This document shows, piece by piece, positions 27,601 to 38,000 of a stretch of 64,000 bases of DNA. Each line of letters begins with the position of its first letter. The stretch's first letter is position 1. The notes under the pieces were generated by a model. It was not told the origin of the DNA. It made no database searches and saw only the letters and a program-made list of their open reading frames with translations. This DNA is from Arcicella sp034931005. GTDB taxonomy: Bacteria; Bacteroidota; Bacteroidia; Cytophagales; Spirosomataceae. The stretch is from positions 431,747 to 495,746 of the forward strand of contig NZ_JAYGIN010000001.1 of NCBI RefSeq assembly GCF_034931005.1, given 5' to 3'. The position numbers and the translations under genes were made by a program.

Positions 27601-28666
27601 AAACTTTACCTCTCCAAAATTTTACAGCCCAAGGTCTAAAAACACCGTTTGTACAACCTGGATTTGGAAGTGTATGAGCAATTTTAGTCGTTGGTTTTAC
27701 CGCAGGAGAACCAATTGGCAATTCATACAATTTTCTATCAAATGTATTGACTACCCATAAAGATTTCTCATCATCTGCAATGTCAATATCACCTAAAGAC
27801 ATTTTACCCACCCAACCGAATGCCGTTGAATCGTGATTTGGGAGTGTTTTATCGGTACTTAATCTTTCTGCTGGAATAGCTTGATTTCGTGAGTCTGTTC
27901 CAACAGGAATTCCTAAATCAGCATTCAAGTCCACAAAAAGTGTAGTTACTGAAGTAGCTCCCGAATTATCAATTTTATAAATAGCACCAGGCCCTCCATT
28001 ACCAAAACCTGAGTGTCTTTTCAATAATGCACTTGCAAAAAGGAATTTTGTTTTTCTCTGATATGCCATACCCCAAATTGCCCCAACCTCTGAACCTTTC
28101 GATAAATAAGTGTTCTCAGAAGTTGTTGTTCCATCACCCGTTGGAGCGTAAGGTACAGAGACTACAAAAGGGTCATTTCCAGAAGTACCACCATTCAAAG
28201 GTGTTCCGTTTTCGTAACAAGGTGTTACTAAATTTGGATTGGTAGTTCCACAAAAGTCAGAAGGATAATTTATACCAAGACTTGCCGTATTTCCTCCATT
28301 CACAAATTGAATAGAAGTACCACTGCCAGTACCTTTAGGTCCTACAAAAAATGCCGATGGAAAGTTTGAAAATTCAATTCTAACCTGAGAATTTGTTCCA
28401 ACAGTAACCGAATAACTACCGTCAGCGGCAGTCACCGATGTAGAGCCAGCTTGTGTTCCATCAGCTTTAAACGCTTTCACAGTAACACCACCAACACCAG
28501 GTTCAATTGGGTTCGTTGTTGTTTGCTGACCATTAGCGTCGAAATCACGGAAAACTTTACCTGTAACGTTTTGAGCGTCAATTTCTGTAAATACCGAAGC
28601 AATTAACAGTAGGGAAAAGCAAGGAATTAAAGCCTTTACTATCCGAAGACGTAAGGATTTTTTCAT
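21647..28666 (-). CDS. Giant secreted multi-domain adhesin-like protein (2339 aa)
   Basis: The signal peptide ends near residue 32 (SVFTEIDAQ). In order: an SdrD-B-like domain (about 33-115); a ~520-residue module with beta-propeller-like segments (GAIWGMAYQRKTKFLFASAL, IDIADDEKSLWVVN), also found twice in the next protein; a second SdrD-B-like domain (NRLWNDINKDGIQDAGEP); three ~72-residue Cys-containing modules; an Ig-like stretch; two more SdrD-B-like domains; about seven Ig/PKD-like domains (WSGPNSF, SGTYTV, GCTA patterns); four more ~72-residue modules; and a ~100-residue C-terminal module ending CKPDVCIPYTMKKVSK. It is likely a surface structural or adhesive protein. I see no catalytic motif and no standard T9SS C-terminal domain. 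It has its own terminator. Confidence 0.88.
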   Translation of the reverse strand: MKKSLRLRIVKALIPCFSLLLIASVFTEIDAQNVTGKVFRDFDANGQQTTTNPIEPGVGGVTVKAFKADGTQAGSTSVTAADGSYSVTVGTNSQVRIEFSNFPSAFFVGPKGTGSGTSIQFVNGGNTASLGINYPSDFCGTTNPNLVTPCYENGTPLNGGTSGNDPFVVSVPYAPTGDGTTTSENTYLSKGSEVGAIWGMAYQRKTKFLFASALLKRHSGFGNGGPGAIYKIDNSGATSVTTLFVDLNADLGIPVGTDSRNQAIPAERLSTDKTLPNHDSTAFGWVGKMSLGDIDIADDEKSLWVVNTFDRKLYELPIGSPAVKPTTKIAHTLPNPGCTNGVFRPWAVKFWRGKVYVGGVCTAENGGTAADLKAYIYSFTPGDANPDNFTEVYNFPLNYARGFTSISSATDKTSAAWKPWIAQWSQITNPLPGAGTYGQTICPQPMLSDIEFDVDGSIIVGFMDRAGHQLGNSNFSPTVTDLNTYEGTSAGDILRIGLNADGTYALESNGTVNGVVSGGTNQTPAQGPNGGEFYWQDMYTKNANKNFPDGVAGGGHQEISLGGLALLAGKNEVAETVFDPVAAFRAGGVRWFDNTTGQAPRGYQVFGTDAGGGSTTFGKANGLGDLELLCANQPIEVGNRLWNDINKDGIQDAGEPSLTDVTVELWKAGIKVGTTTTDATTGEYYFTGLDANTAYEIRIPNTNGGSKQTKLLGLEPTQTDVSTNAKDVIDSDASVSGSNTYASIAFTTGNAGENNHTLDAGFKCIAPVAKPNGTNVTICEPTATFDLPDAKTGTEPETWSVFTSPANPAAIINVTSGVVTGMTTNGKYVFLLTSTKTGCVDTVSITRSSLPVAGADQTLCSPLTTATVNVASAGQIWTIISKPSGATPLVAADGKVTGLTVDGVYTLRLTQGDCFEEMQILRKAKPNAGIDQTICAPATTASLGFPSGNDVWGVVTNPANPSPANVLADFGDISGMTNSGVYQFTLTSNGCTDTVKVTKNAGVTVTTADVSTCIGGNINLSATSSNTGVTYLWAGPSNFTSNQQNPSIANVTDANKGKYVVTVTDGICSASATSTVTFNTISTSLIAGKLNYCVGETIVLRTFSPEVGYTYDWTGPNGFSSMNTLNISIPTTPDKVQQGIYTMKINDPNGCSAITTLNITVTECLSIGNLVWNDANNDGLSNNGETGVASVPVKLYKAQLAGSVPTDLPDGTAIQTTTTDANGKYLFSGLIPGYYIVEIEAPTGFKSSTGTIGSATGAYEPIVGTPNNDINNDDDGTTVSGQTIRTKAIELGNYTEPTDDGDVTVNTDADKNSNLTIDFGVFKPAQLGDFVWSDTNRNGVQDTGELGVANIQVKLYSGTNTTPVATTTTDANGKYLFDNLPAGTYTVEFVKSSIGAGNNFSPLAGTTDVTKDSNADPATGKSSPVTLVAGDSNLTIDAGISGDCPGSTVGTITVPSLCVGQTLTMKAISSDPNATYAWSSTNSFTATTQEVILPNLATTNSGTYTVLITNSNACTSALTANVVVNPKPTISVSSIEICEGTTGKLTATGATNYTWSGPNSFTGTTSEVSVTNAGIYTVTGNSNGCTANATASVTVSPIPVPTATGAAICLGGSGTISVLPEGMTYAWAGASGFTSTQQTVSISNATVSNQGVYTVTLTNAKGCTAATTVNVTVGSALTVTPTSNSPVCAGSRLELSITGGTGAKYLWTSPSGFTTTMQNPFTQNSTSAENGIWTVAVENADGCRGTGSVNVTINPALTGVMATASAPTCAGGNISLTSTPSGAKSYEWSGSPTFTSTVQNPTITSPTAGDYTYTVKVTDANGCTAQATASTTIFATPTATASSNSPVCFGQDIQLGVTTNGTKFAWSGPNGFASTSQSPIITVANTVKAGVYTVVVMNENSCSVTATTSVSVNAQLNGGNDLSICSPISTAQLTLISGATWTADATNPATVTINNTSGIASGLINVGTYVFYITNTGGCKDTVNVYINEKLDAGNDKVICSPKSTAKLLALNTGQTWKYFANGSALPTPTIDNQGNVSGMTQDGTYLFILEQEGDNYCGDTVAVIRKPSPNAGSDLLGNNGGICEPKTTAKLSATGTNQTWSVAANSLGAGIVTIDATGAIANMNTNGIYQFVLTQGECTDTVKVERSAKPNAGIDQVFCGDSTNYKLPNALQGTAWSSIATNPGSVQITPITGEIIGMTVAGDYTFVLMNTAGCSDTIKITRKAIPAFDVQTQQATCTVGTPNSDAKLIVSGFDSANKYDYSEGTTYSGTKTFATATVIPNDGILANNLVNPTTDKSYTVRIFNSNGCFTDKTVVLKTRVCECKPDVCIPYTMKKVSK

Positions 28667-28933
28667 TGATTTTATGGGTTTTTATGAGCTGAATTATTGA
28701 GGTAATCAAAATCTACCTTTCAGTAGTATTTTTTGAATACTTTGACAATTCAATGATTATGTAAGGAAATACTTATTCATATTTTCACAGAGATTGTACT
28801 CTAAAGGCACAATAGTTCTATGAAAACACCTTACTTCTGGCGGGAAAAAGATGAGATTTTTTGTTTCGATAAAAGAATTTTTGCGGTTCTTTATTTTTGG
28901 CACGCTATCGAAACTATTTGATAAGTATATATT

Positions 28934-28949
28934 CACAAAAGGTATGCCA
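28934..28949 (-). promoter_or_regulatory. -24/-12-like element upstream of the 2339-aa gene
   Basis: TGGCAT-N5-TTGTG on the minus strand, with sigma-54-like spacing but TTGT in place of TTGC. It lies about 280 bp from the ATG, farther than in the other giant genes. Confidence 0.4.
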
Positions 28950-29009
28950 AAATTGATGTTTAGTGAAAATAAGTAAGGAGTAGTTCGTTGTTTGGGGCAT
29001 AAAAAAATA

Positions 29010-29035
29010 AACCTCAGCCCTTTCGAGCTGAGGTT
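29010..29035 (-). terminator. Terminator of the 5237-aa protein gene
   Basis: 9-bp stem AACCTCAGC/GCTGAGGTT about 22 bp past the stop, followed on the minus strand by TATTTTTTT. Confidence 0.8.
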
Positions 29036-29057
29036 ATTTTATTAACAATCAAGTTTT

Positions 29058-32000
29058 CTATTTTCTAACCTTTTTAATTTCAAAAGGAACACAAATCTCA
29101 TCTTTACAATTATCAGGAATTGGTGTAAATCCTGCATCATTGTATTTGCTATTACGTCCTAAATCTGTTTCTGGTAAATTCGTATTAATATTGATAATAC
29201 CTGTTCTACCGTCCGCTGGATTTGCATCGCTGTCTTTCGTATCGTCACCTACATTTGGTGTTGTATAAGTTGTTCCAGTTGGTTTATTAAACTGAACTTG
29301 GTAGTTAGCAGATGTCAAGTTATTGAACTTATAATTTCCTTGAGAATCCGTCACTACTGAATCAGCTTTCACATAAACACCTGGGGTTGTCTCTTTGTAC
29401 AAGTAAACCTTCACGCCTGAACGGTCAACATCACCTGTATTTTGAGTTCCACTCTTATCGTTATCATCAAATGTTTTACCTGCAATTGAGCCTAAATTGA
29501 TAGTCAAACCTGCATCTACCGAACGATTATCTCTCGCTGCATTTCCTAATGGGAATGACGTATCAATTGTAACTGCATCAGTCAAACCAGTAGTTGCATT
29601 AGGATTGCTATCCAACCCTGAGGTTGGCGTTGCTCCTTTCACTGTGAAGTTGGTATCTTTTGGTGCTACAAATTGAACTTTATACGAACCTGATAATAAA
29701 CTATCAAATAAGTATTTACCATTTGCATCAGTTACAGTCGAATCTAATTTAGCTCCTGTTGTTCCATTTATCAAATAAACTTTTACCCCTTTCACGGCTG
29801 GCTCGCCAGTTGTTTGTAAACCATCTTTGTTCACATCAAACCATACATAATCTCCGAGCGAACCTACTGGTACGAAACCTGCATCAACATTTGGATTGTT
29901 GCGTAACGTATCACTTGGCAATAATGCTGTATTGATATTCACAACCTGACTCCATCCTAATTTATTTGCATCGCTATCCATCAAGTCATTTCCGATATTC
30001 TGTTTCGCTGGAATTGTTCCTACTGGAGCAACAAATTTCACTTTATAAGAACCCGTTAATAAACTATCGAATAAATACTTACCGTTGGCATCCGTTATTG
30101 CTGAATCAAGTTTAACCGTTCCTGCTCCGTTGTATAGATAAACTTTCACACCTGGAATTGGCAACTCACTTGGTACTTGGATACCGTCATTATTTACATC
30201 AGTCCAAACAAAATCTCCAATTGAACCGTACTGTGGTTTAACTCCTGCATCAACATCTCTGTTATTTCTTGCAGGGTCACCAATTGGTTTGGTTGTATCA
30301 ATCACAACAGGGTCAGATTTTCCAGTTGTTGTATTTACATCACTGTCCGTCGATTCAACACCTACATTTTGTGTTACAAAATCAACACCCGCTGGCTTCA
30401 CAAATTGAACACTATAAGTTCCTGCGACTAAACTGTCAAACAAATATTTACCACTTGCATCCGTTACTGTTGAATCAATTTTAACTCCTGCTCCATTCAA
30501 TAAGTAAACTTTAACACCTGCTACTGGAGTGTCTCCTGCGGTCTGAGTATTTGAGTTGTCTTTATCGTTGAATACATAATCTCCAATTGAACCTACTGGT
30601 ACAAAACCTGCATCTATTTGTGGATTGTTTCTCAAAGTATCAGTTGCTAATAAAGCCGTGTTGATATTCACCACTTGACTAAATCCTAACTTGTTGGCAT
30701 CTGAATCTGTTACGTCTGCTCCTGTATTTTGTTTCGATGGAATTGTTCCTGTTGGAGCTACAAATTGTACTTTGTATCCGCCTGTCAATAAGCTATCGAA
30801 CAAATATTTACCTGTCGCATCCGTTACCGTACTGTCTAACTTCGTGGTGCCTGTGGCATCGTATAAGTAAACTTTTACACCTGCAATTGGCAATTCTCCT
30901 GCGGTTTGTTGTCCGTCATTATTTTGGTCTGTCCAAACATAATCACCGATTGAACCGTAAGCTGGAACAATACCTGCATCAACTGTCGTATTATCTCTGC
31001 CAACGTTGCCTAATGGTAAAGTCGTGTCGATTGTTACGGCATCCGTTGTGCCATCAGGGTTGATATTGCTATCTTTTACGGTATCTGCACCTGCTGTTTT
31101 AGCCGTTGCTTCACTGCCCGATGGAATTACAAATTGTACTTTGTAAGTGCCTGCTAATAAGCTATCAAATAAGTATTTACCTGTCGCATCCGTTAATGTT
31201 GAATCTAATTTTACGCCTGCATTGTCGGTCAAGTAAACTTTAATTCCTGCTATTGGCGTGTCGGTTGCTTCTTGTGTGCCGTTTCCATTCTTATCTGCAA
31301 ATACATAATCTCCTAAACTTCCTACTGGTACGAAACCTGCATCTATTTGTGGATTGTTACGTAGTGTATCAGTCGTTGGTTTTGTTGTATCAATGTTGAT
31401 AACTTGACTGAATCCTAATTTATTCGCATCTGAATCTGTTACATCTGCTCCTGTATTTTGTTTCGATGGAATTGTTCCTGTTGGTGCTACAAATTGTACT
31501 TTGTATCCACCTGTCAATAAACTATCGAATAAATATTTACCTGTTGCATCAGTTACCGTACTGTCTAATTTCGTTGTTCCCGTGGCATCGTATAAGTAAA
31601 CTTTTACACCTGCTATTGGCAATTCTCCTGCCGATTGTTGTCCGTCATTGTTTTGGTCTGTCCAAACATAATCACCGATTGAACCGTAAGCTGGGACGAT
31701 ACCTGCATCAACTGTTGGGTTATCTCTGCCAACGTTGCCTAATGGTAAAGTCGTGTCGATTGTTACGGCATCCGTTGTGCCATCAGGGTTGATATTGCTA
31801 TCTTTTGCGGTATCTGCTCCTGCTGTTTTAGTCGTCGCTTCGCTACCCGATGGAATTACAAATTGGACTTTATAAGTGCCTGCTAATAAGCTATCAAATA
31901 GATATTTACCTGTCGCATCCGTTAATGTTGAATCTAATTTAACTCCTGCATTGTCAGTCAAGTAAACTTTAATTCCTGCTATTGGCGTATCGGTTGCTTC

Positions 32001-35000
32001 TTGTGTACCATTGCCATTCTTATCTGCAAATACATAATCGCCTAAACTTCCTACTGGTACGAAACCTGCATCTATTTGTGGATTGTTACGTAGTGTATCA
32101 GTCGTTGGTTTTGTCGTATCAATATTGACAACCTGACTAAATCCTAATTTATTAGCATCTGAATCTGTTACATCTGCTCCTGTATTTTGTTTCGAGGCTA
32201 TTGTTCCTGTTGGTGCTACAAATTGTACTTTGTATCCACCTGTTAACAAACTATCGAATAAATACTTTCCTGTTGCATCAGTTACCGTACTGTCTAATTT
32301 CGTAGTTCCCGTTGCATCGTATAAGTAAACTTTTACACCTGCTATTGGTAATTCTCCTGCGGTTTGTTGTCCGTCATTGTTTTGGTCTGTCCAAACATAA
32401 TCACCAATTGAACCGTATTGTGGAATTCCTTTCAAGCCTGCATCTACCGTTGTGTTATCTCTGCCTACATTACCTAATGGTTGTGTCGTGTCAATTACTA
32501 CTGGCGATGATGTGCCTGTTGTTGCATTCACATCACTGTCTTTCGTTGGGTCACCGCCTTGTGTTGGTGTTACGAAATTCATACCTGTTGGTTTCACAAA
32601 TTGAACACTATAAGTTCCTGCTACTAAACTGTCAAACAAATATTTACCACTTGCATCAGTTACTGTTGAATCAATTTTAACTCCTGCTCCGTTCAATAAG
32701 TAAACTTTAACACCTGCTACTGGAGTATCTCCTGCGGTCTGAGTATTTGAGTTGTCTTTATCATTGAATACATAATCTCCAATTGAACCTACTGGTACAA
32801 ATCCTGCATCTATTTGTGGATTGTTACGTAATGTATCAGTCGCTAATAAAGCTGTGTTGATATTCACCACTTGACTGAATCCTAATTTATTCGCATCTGA
32901 ATCTGTTACATCTGCTCCTGTATTTTGTTTAGCAGGAATTGTTCCTGTTGGAGCTACAAATTGTACTTTGTATCCACCTGTCAATAAACTATCGAATAAA
33001 TACTTTCCTGTTGCATCAGTTACCGTACTGTCTAATTTCGTGGTGCCTGTTGCATCGTATAAGTAAACTTTTACACCTGCTATCGGTAATTCTCCTGCCG
33101 ATTGTTGTCCGTCATTATTTTGGTCTGTCCAAACATAATCACCGATTGAACCGTAAGCAGGAACGATACCTGCATCAACTGTCGTATTATCTCTGCCAAC
33201 GTTGCCTAATGGTAAAGTTGTGTCGATTGTTACGGCATCCGTTGTGCCATCAGGGTTGATATTGCTATCTTTTGTAATATCACCGCCTGCGGTTTTGGTC
33301 GTTGCTTCGCTACCCGATGGAATTACAAATTGTACTTTGTAAGTGCCTGCTAATAAGCTATCAAATAGATATTTACCTGTCGCATCCGTTAATGTTGAAT
33401 CTAATTTAACTCCTGCATTATCGGTCAAGTAAACTTTAATTCCTGCTATTGGCGTATCGGTTGCTTCTTGTGTACCGTTTCCATTTTTATCTGCAAATAC
33501 ATAATCTCCTAAACTTCCTACTGGTACGAAACCTGCATCTATTTGTGGATTGTTTCTTAAAGTATCAGTCGTTGGTTTTGTCGTATCAATGATAATATTT
33601 TGACTGAATCCTAACTTGTTGGCATCTGAATCTGTTACGTCTGCTCCTGTATTTTGTTTCGATGGAATTGTTCCTGTTGGAGCTACAAATTGTACTTTAT
33701 ATCCACCTGTCAATAAACTATCGAATAAATATTTACCTGTCGCATCTGTTACTGTACTGTCTAATTTCGTGGTGCCTGTGGCATCGTATAAGTAAACTTT
33801 TACACCTGCAATTGGGTTTTCTCCTGCGGTTTGTTGTCCGTCATTGTTTTGGTCTGTCCAAACATAATCACCGATTGAACCGTAAGCTGGTACAATACCC
33901 GCATCAACTGTTGGGTTATCTCTGCCAACGTTGCCTAATGGTAAAGTCGTGTCGATTGTTACGGCATCCGTTGTGCCATCAGGGTTGATATTGCTATCTT
34001 TTGCGGTATCTGCTCCTGCTGTTTTAGCCGTTGCTTCACTGCCCGATGGAATTACAAATTGTACTTTGTAAGTGCCTGCTAATAAGCTATCAAATAAGTA
34101 TTTACCTGTCGCATCCGTTAATGTTGAGTCTAATTTAACTCCTGCATTGTCGGTCAAGTAAACTTTAATTCCTGCTATTGGCGTATCGGTTGCTTCTTGC
34201 GTGCCATTGCCATTTTTATCTGCAAATACATAATCTCCTAAACTTCCTACTGGTACGAAACCTGCATCTATTTGTGGATTGTTACGTAGTGTATCAGTCG
34301 TTGGTTTTGTTGTATCAATGTTGATAACTTGACTGAATCCTAATTTATTCGCATCTGAATCTGTTACGTCTGCTCCTGTATTTTGTTTCGATGGAATTGT
34401 ACCTGTTGGGGCTACAAATTGTACTTTGTATCCACCTGTCAATAAACTATCGAATAAATACTTTCCTGTTGCATCTGTTACTGTACTGTCTAACTTCGTT
34501 GTTCCCGTGGCATCGTATAAGTAAACTTTTACACCTGCTATTGGTAATTCTCCTGCTGATTGTTGTCCGTCATTGTTTTGGTCTGTCCAAACATAATCAC
34601 CAATTGAACCGTAAGCTGGAACGATACCTGCATCTATCGTTGGATTATCTCTACCTACATTGCCTAATGGTAAAGTCGTGTCGATTGTTACGGCATCCGT
34701 TGTGCCATCAGGGTTGATATTGCTATCTTTTGCGGTATCTGCTCCTGCTGTTTTAGCCGTTGCTTCGCTACCCGCTGGAATCACAAATTGTACTTTGTAA
34801 GTGCCTGCTAATAAGCTATCAAATAAGTATTTACCTATCGCATCCGTTAATGTTGAATCTAATTTAACTCCTGCATTGTCGGTCAAGTAAACTTTAATTC
34901 CTGCTATTGGCGTATCGGTTACTTCTTGTGTACCGTTTCCATTTTTATCTGCAAATACATAATCGCCTAAACTTCCTACTGGTACAAATCCTGCATCTAT

Positions 35001-38000
35001 TTGTGGATTGTTACGTAGTGTATCAGTCGTTGGTTTTGTCGTATCAATGATAATATTTTGACTGAATCCTAACTTGTTGGCATCTGAATCTGTTACGTCT
35101 GCTCCTGTATTTTGTTTCGATGGAATTGTTCCTGTTGGAGCTACAAATTGTACTTTGTATCCACCTGTCAATAAACTATCGAATAAATATTTACCTGTTG
35201 CATCTGTTACCGTACTGTCTAACTTCGTGGTGCCTGTGGCATCGTATAAGTAAACTTTTACACCTGCAATTGGTAATTCTCCTGCTGATTGTTGTCCGTC
35301 ATTGTTTTGGTCTGTCCAAACATAATCACCGATTGAACCGTAAGCTGGAACGATACCTGCATCTATCGTTGGATTATCTCTACCTACATTGCCTAATGGT
35401 AAGGTAGTGTCGATTGTTACGGCATCCGTTGTGCCATCAGGGTTGATATTGCTATCTTTTGTGGTATCACCTCCTGCGGTTTTGGTCGTCGCTTCACTGC
35501 CCGATGGAATCACAAATTGTACTTTGTATGTTCCTGCTAATAAGCTATCAAATAAGTATTTACCTGTCGCATCCGTTAATGTTGAATCTAATTTAACTCC
35601 TGCATTGTCGGTCAAGTAAACTTTAATTCCTGCTATTGGCGTATCGGTCGCTTCTTGTGTACCGTTTCCATTTTTATCTGCAAATACATAATCGCCTAAA
35701 CTTCCTACTGGTACGAAACCTGCATCTATTTGCGGATTGTTTCTTAAAGTATCAGTCGTTGGTTTTGTTGTATCAATGTTGATAACTTGACTGAATCCTA
35801 ATTTATTTGCATCTGAATCTGTTACATCTGCTCCTGTATTTTGTTTCGATGGAATTGTTCCTGTTGGTGCTACAAATTGTACTTTGTATCCACCTGTCAA
35901 TAAACTATCGAATAAATACTTTCCTGTCGCATCTGTTACCGTACTGTCTAACTTCGTGGTGCCTGTGGCATCGTATAAGTAAACTTTTACGCCTGCAATT
36001 GGCAATTCTCCTGCCGATTGTTGTCCGTCATTGTTTTGGTCTGTCCAAACATAATCACCGATTGAACCGTAAGCAGGAACGATACCTGCATCAACTGTTG
36101 GGTTATCTCTGCCAACGTTGCCTAATGGTAAAGTTGTATCAATTACTACCGCATCCGTCGTTCCGTCAGGATTGATATTGCTATCTTTTGTAATATCACC
36201 TCCTGCGGTTTTGGTCGTTGCTTCACTGCCCGATGGAATTACAAATTGTACTTTGTATGTTCCTGCTAATAAGCTATCAAATAAGTATTTACCTGTTGCA
36301 TCCGTTAATGTTGAATCTAATTTAACTCCTGCATTGTCGGTCAAGTAAACTTTAATTCCTGCTATTGGCGTATCGGTTGCTTCTTGTGTACCGTTTCCAT
36401 TTTTATCTGCAAATACATAATCGCCTAAACTTCCTACTGGTACGAAACCTGCATCTATTTGTGGATTATTTCTTAAAGTATCAGTCGCTAATAAAGCTGT
36501 GTTGATATTCACTACTTGACTGAATCCTAATTTATTCGCATCTGAATCTGTTACGTCTGCTCCTGTATTTTGTTTCGATGGAATTGTTCCTGTTGGTGCT
36601 ACAAATTGTACTTTGTATCCACCTGTCAATAAACTATCGAATGAATACTTTCCTGTTGCATCAGTTACCGTACTGTCTAACTTCGTTGTTCCCGTTGCAT
36701 CGTATAAGTAAACTTTTACACCTGCAATTGGTAACTCTCCTGCCGATTGTTGTCCGTCATTGTTTTGGTCTGTCCAAACATAATCACCGATTGAGCCATA
36801 AGCTGGAACGATACCTGCATCAACTGTCGTATTATCTCTTCCAACGTTGCCTAATGGTAAAGTCGTGTCGATTGTTACGGCATCCGTTGTGCCATCAGGG
36901 TTGATATTGCTATCTTTTGCGGTATCTGCTCCTGCGGTTTTAGCCGTTGCTTCACTGCCCGATGGAATTACAAATTGTACTTTGTATGTTCCTGCTAATA
37001 AGCTATCAAATAAGTATTTACCTGTCGCATCCGTTATCGTTGAGTCTAATTTTACGCCTGCATTATCAGTCAAGTAAACTTTAATTCCTGCTATTGGCGT
37101 GTCGGTTGCTTCTTGTGTACCATTGCCATTCTTATCTGCAAATACATAATCTCCTAAACTTCCTACTGGTACAAATCCTGCATCTATTTGTGGATTGTTA
37201 CGTAGTGTATCAGTCGTTGGTTTTGTCGTATCAATATTGACAACCTGACTAAATCCTAATTTATTCGCATCTGAATCTGTTACGTCTGCTCCTGTATTTT
37301 GTTTCGAGGCTATTGTTCCTGTTGGTGCTACAAATTGAACAAGGTAACTTCCATCTAATAGACTATCAAATAAATATTTACCGTTGGTATCTGTCACTGC
37401 ACTATCCAATTTTGTACTACCAGTACCATCATATAAATAAACTGTTACACCTGCAATTGGTAATTCTCCTGCCGATTGTTGTCCGTCATTGTTTTGGTCT
37501 GTCCAAACATAATCACCGATTGAACCGTATTGTGGAATAATACCTGCATCAATCGTTAAATTATTTCTTAGCAAATCTGTTGAAGGCTTAGTCGTATCAA
37601 TCGTAACTAAACCACTCGTTCCATTTGTTCCTGCATCGCTATCTATTGTGGCATCTCCACCTGTATTTGGCGGGGTAAAGTCCTTCCCTATTGGCTCAAC
37701 AAATTGAACTTTATAAGTACCTGTTAATAAACTGTCGAACAAATATTTACCATTAATATCAGTAATTGCTGAATCTAATTTTGCTCCTGTTGTTCCGTCT
37801 AATAAATAAACTTTAACTCCTGCTACTGGCGTTTCCCCACCATCTTGTTTTCCGTTGATATTATTATCGTTCCAAACATAATCACCGATTGAACCATAAC
37901 AAGCATCTTTAATAATTACTGGACAACAATTTCCTACTTGACAATTGGTACCATTTGTTGTTCCTGTATAAGTATAAGAACCTGCATCTGAAACAGTTAT

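Larger units (their letters stand above)
28667..29057. other. 391-bp gap between two giant genes
   Basis: No gene is seen. It holds the upstream region of the 2339-aa gene (with a -24/-12-like element at 28934-28949), a related but inverted TTTTTGGCACGCTAT on the plus strand near 28896, and the terminator of the 5237-aa gene at 29010-29035. Confidence 0.7.

Noticed and set aside
30269..37540. Regularly spaced plus-strand open frames of about 70-122 codons
   Set aside because: They repeat at the same 729-bp step as the minus-strand domain array and are antisense shadows of it. They lack a promoter, and their translations are Leu/His-rich with no recognisable motif.
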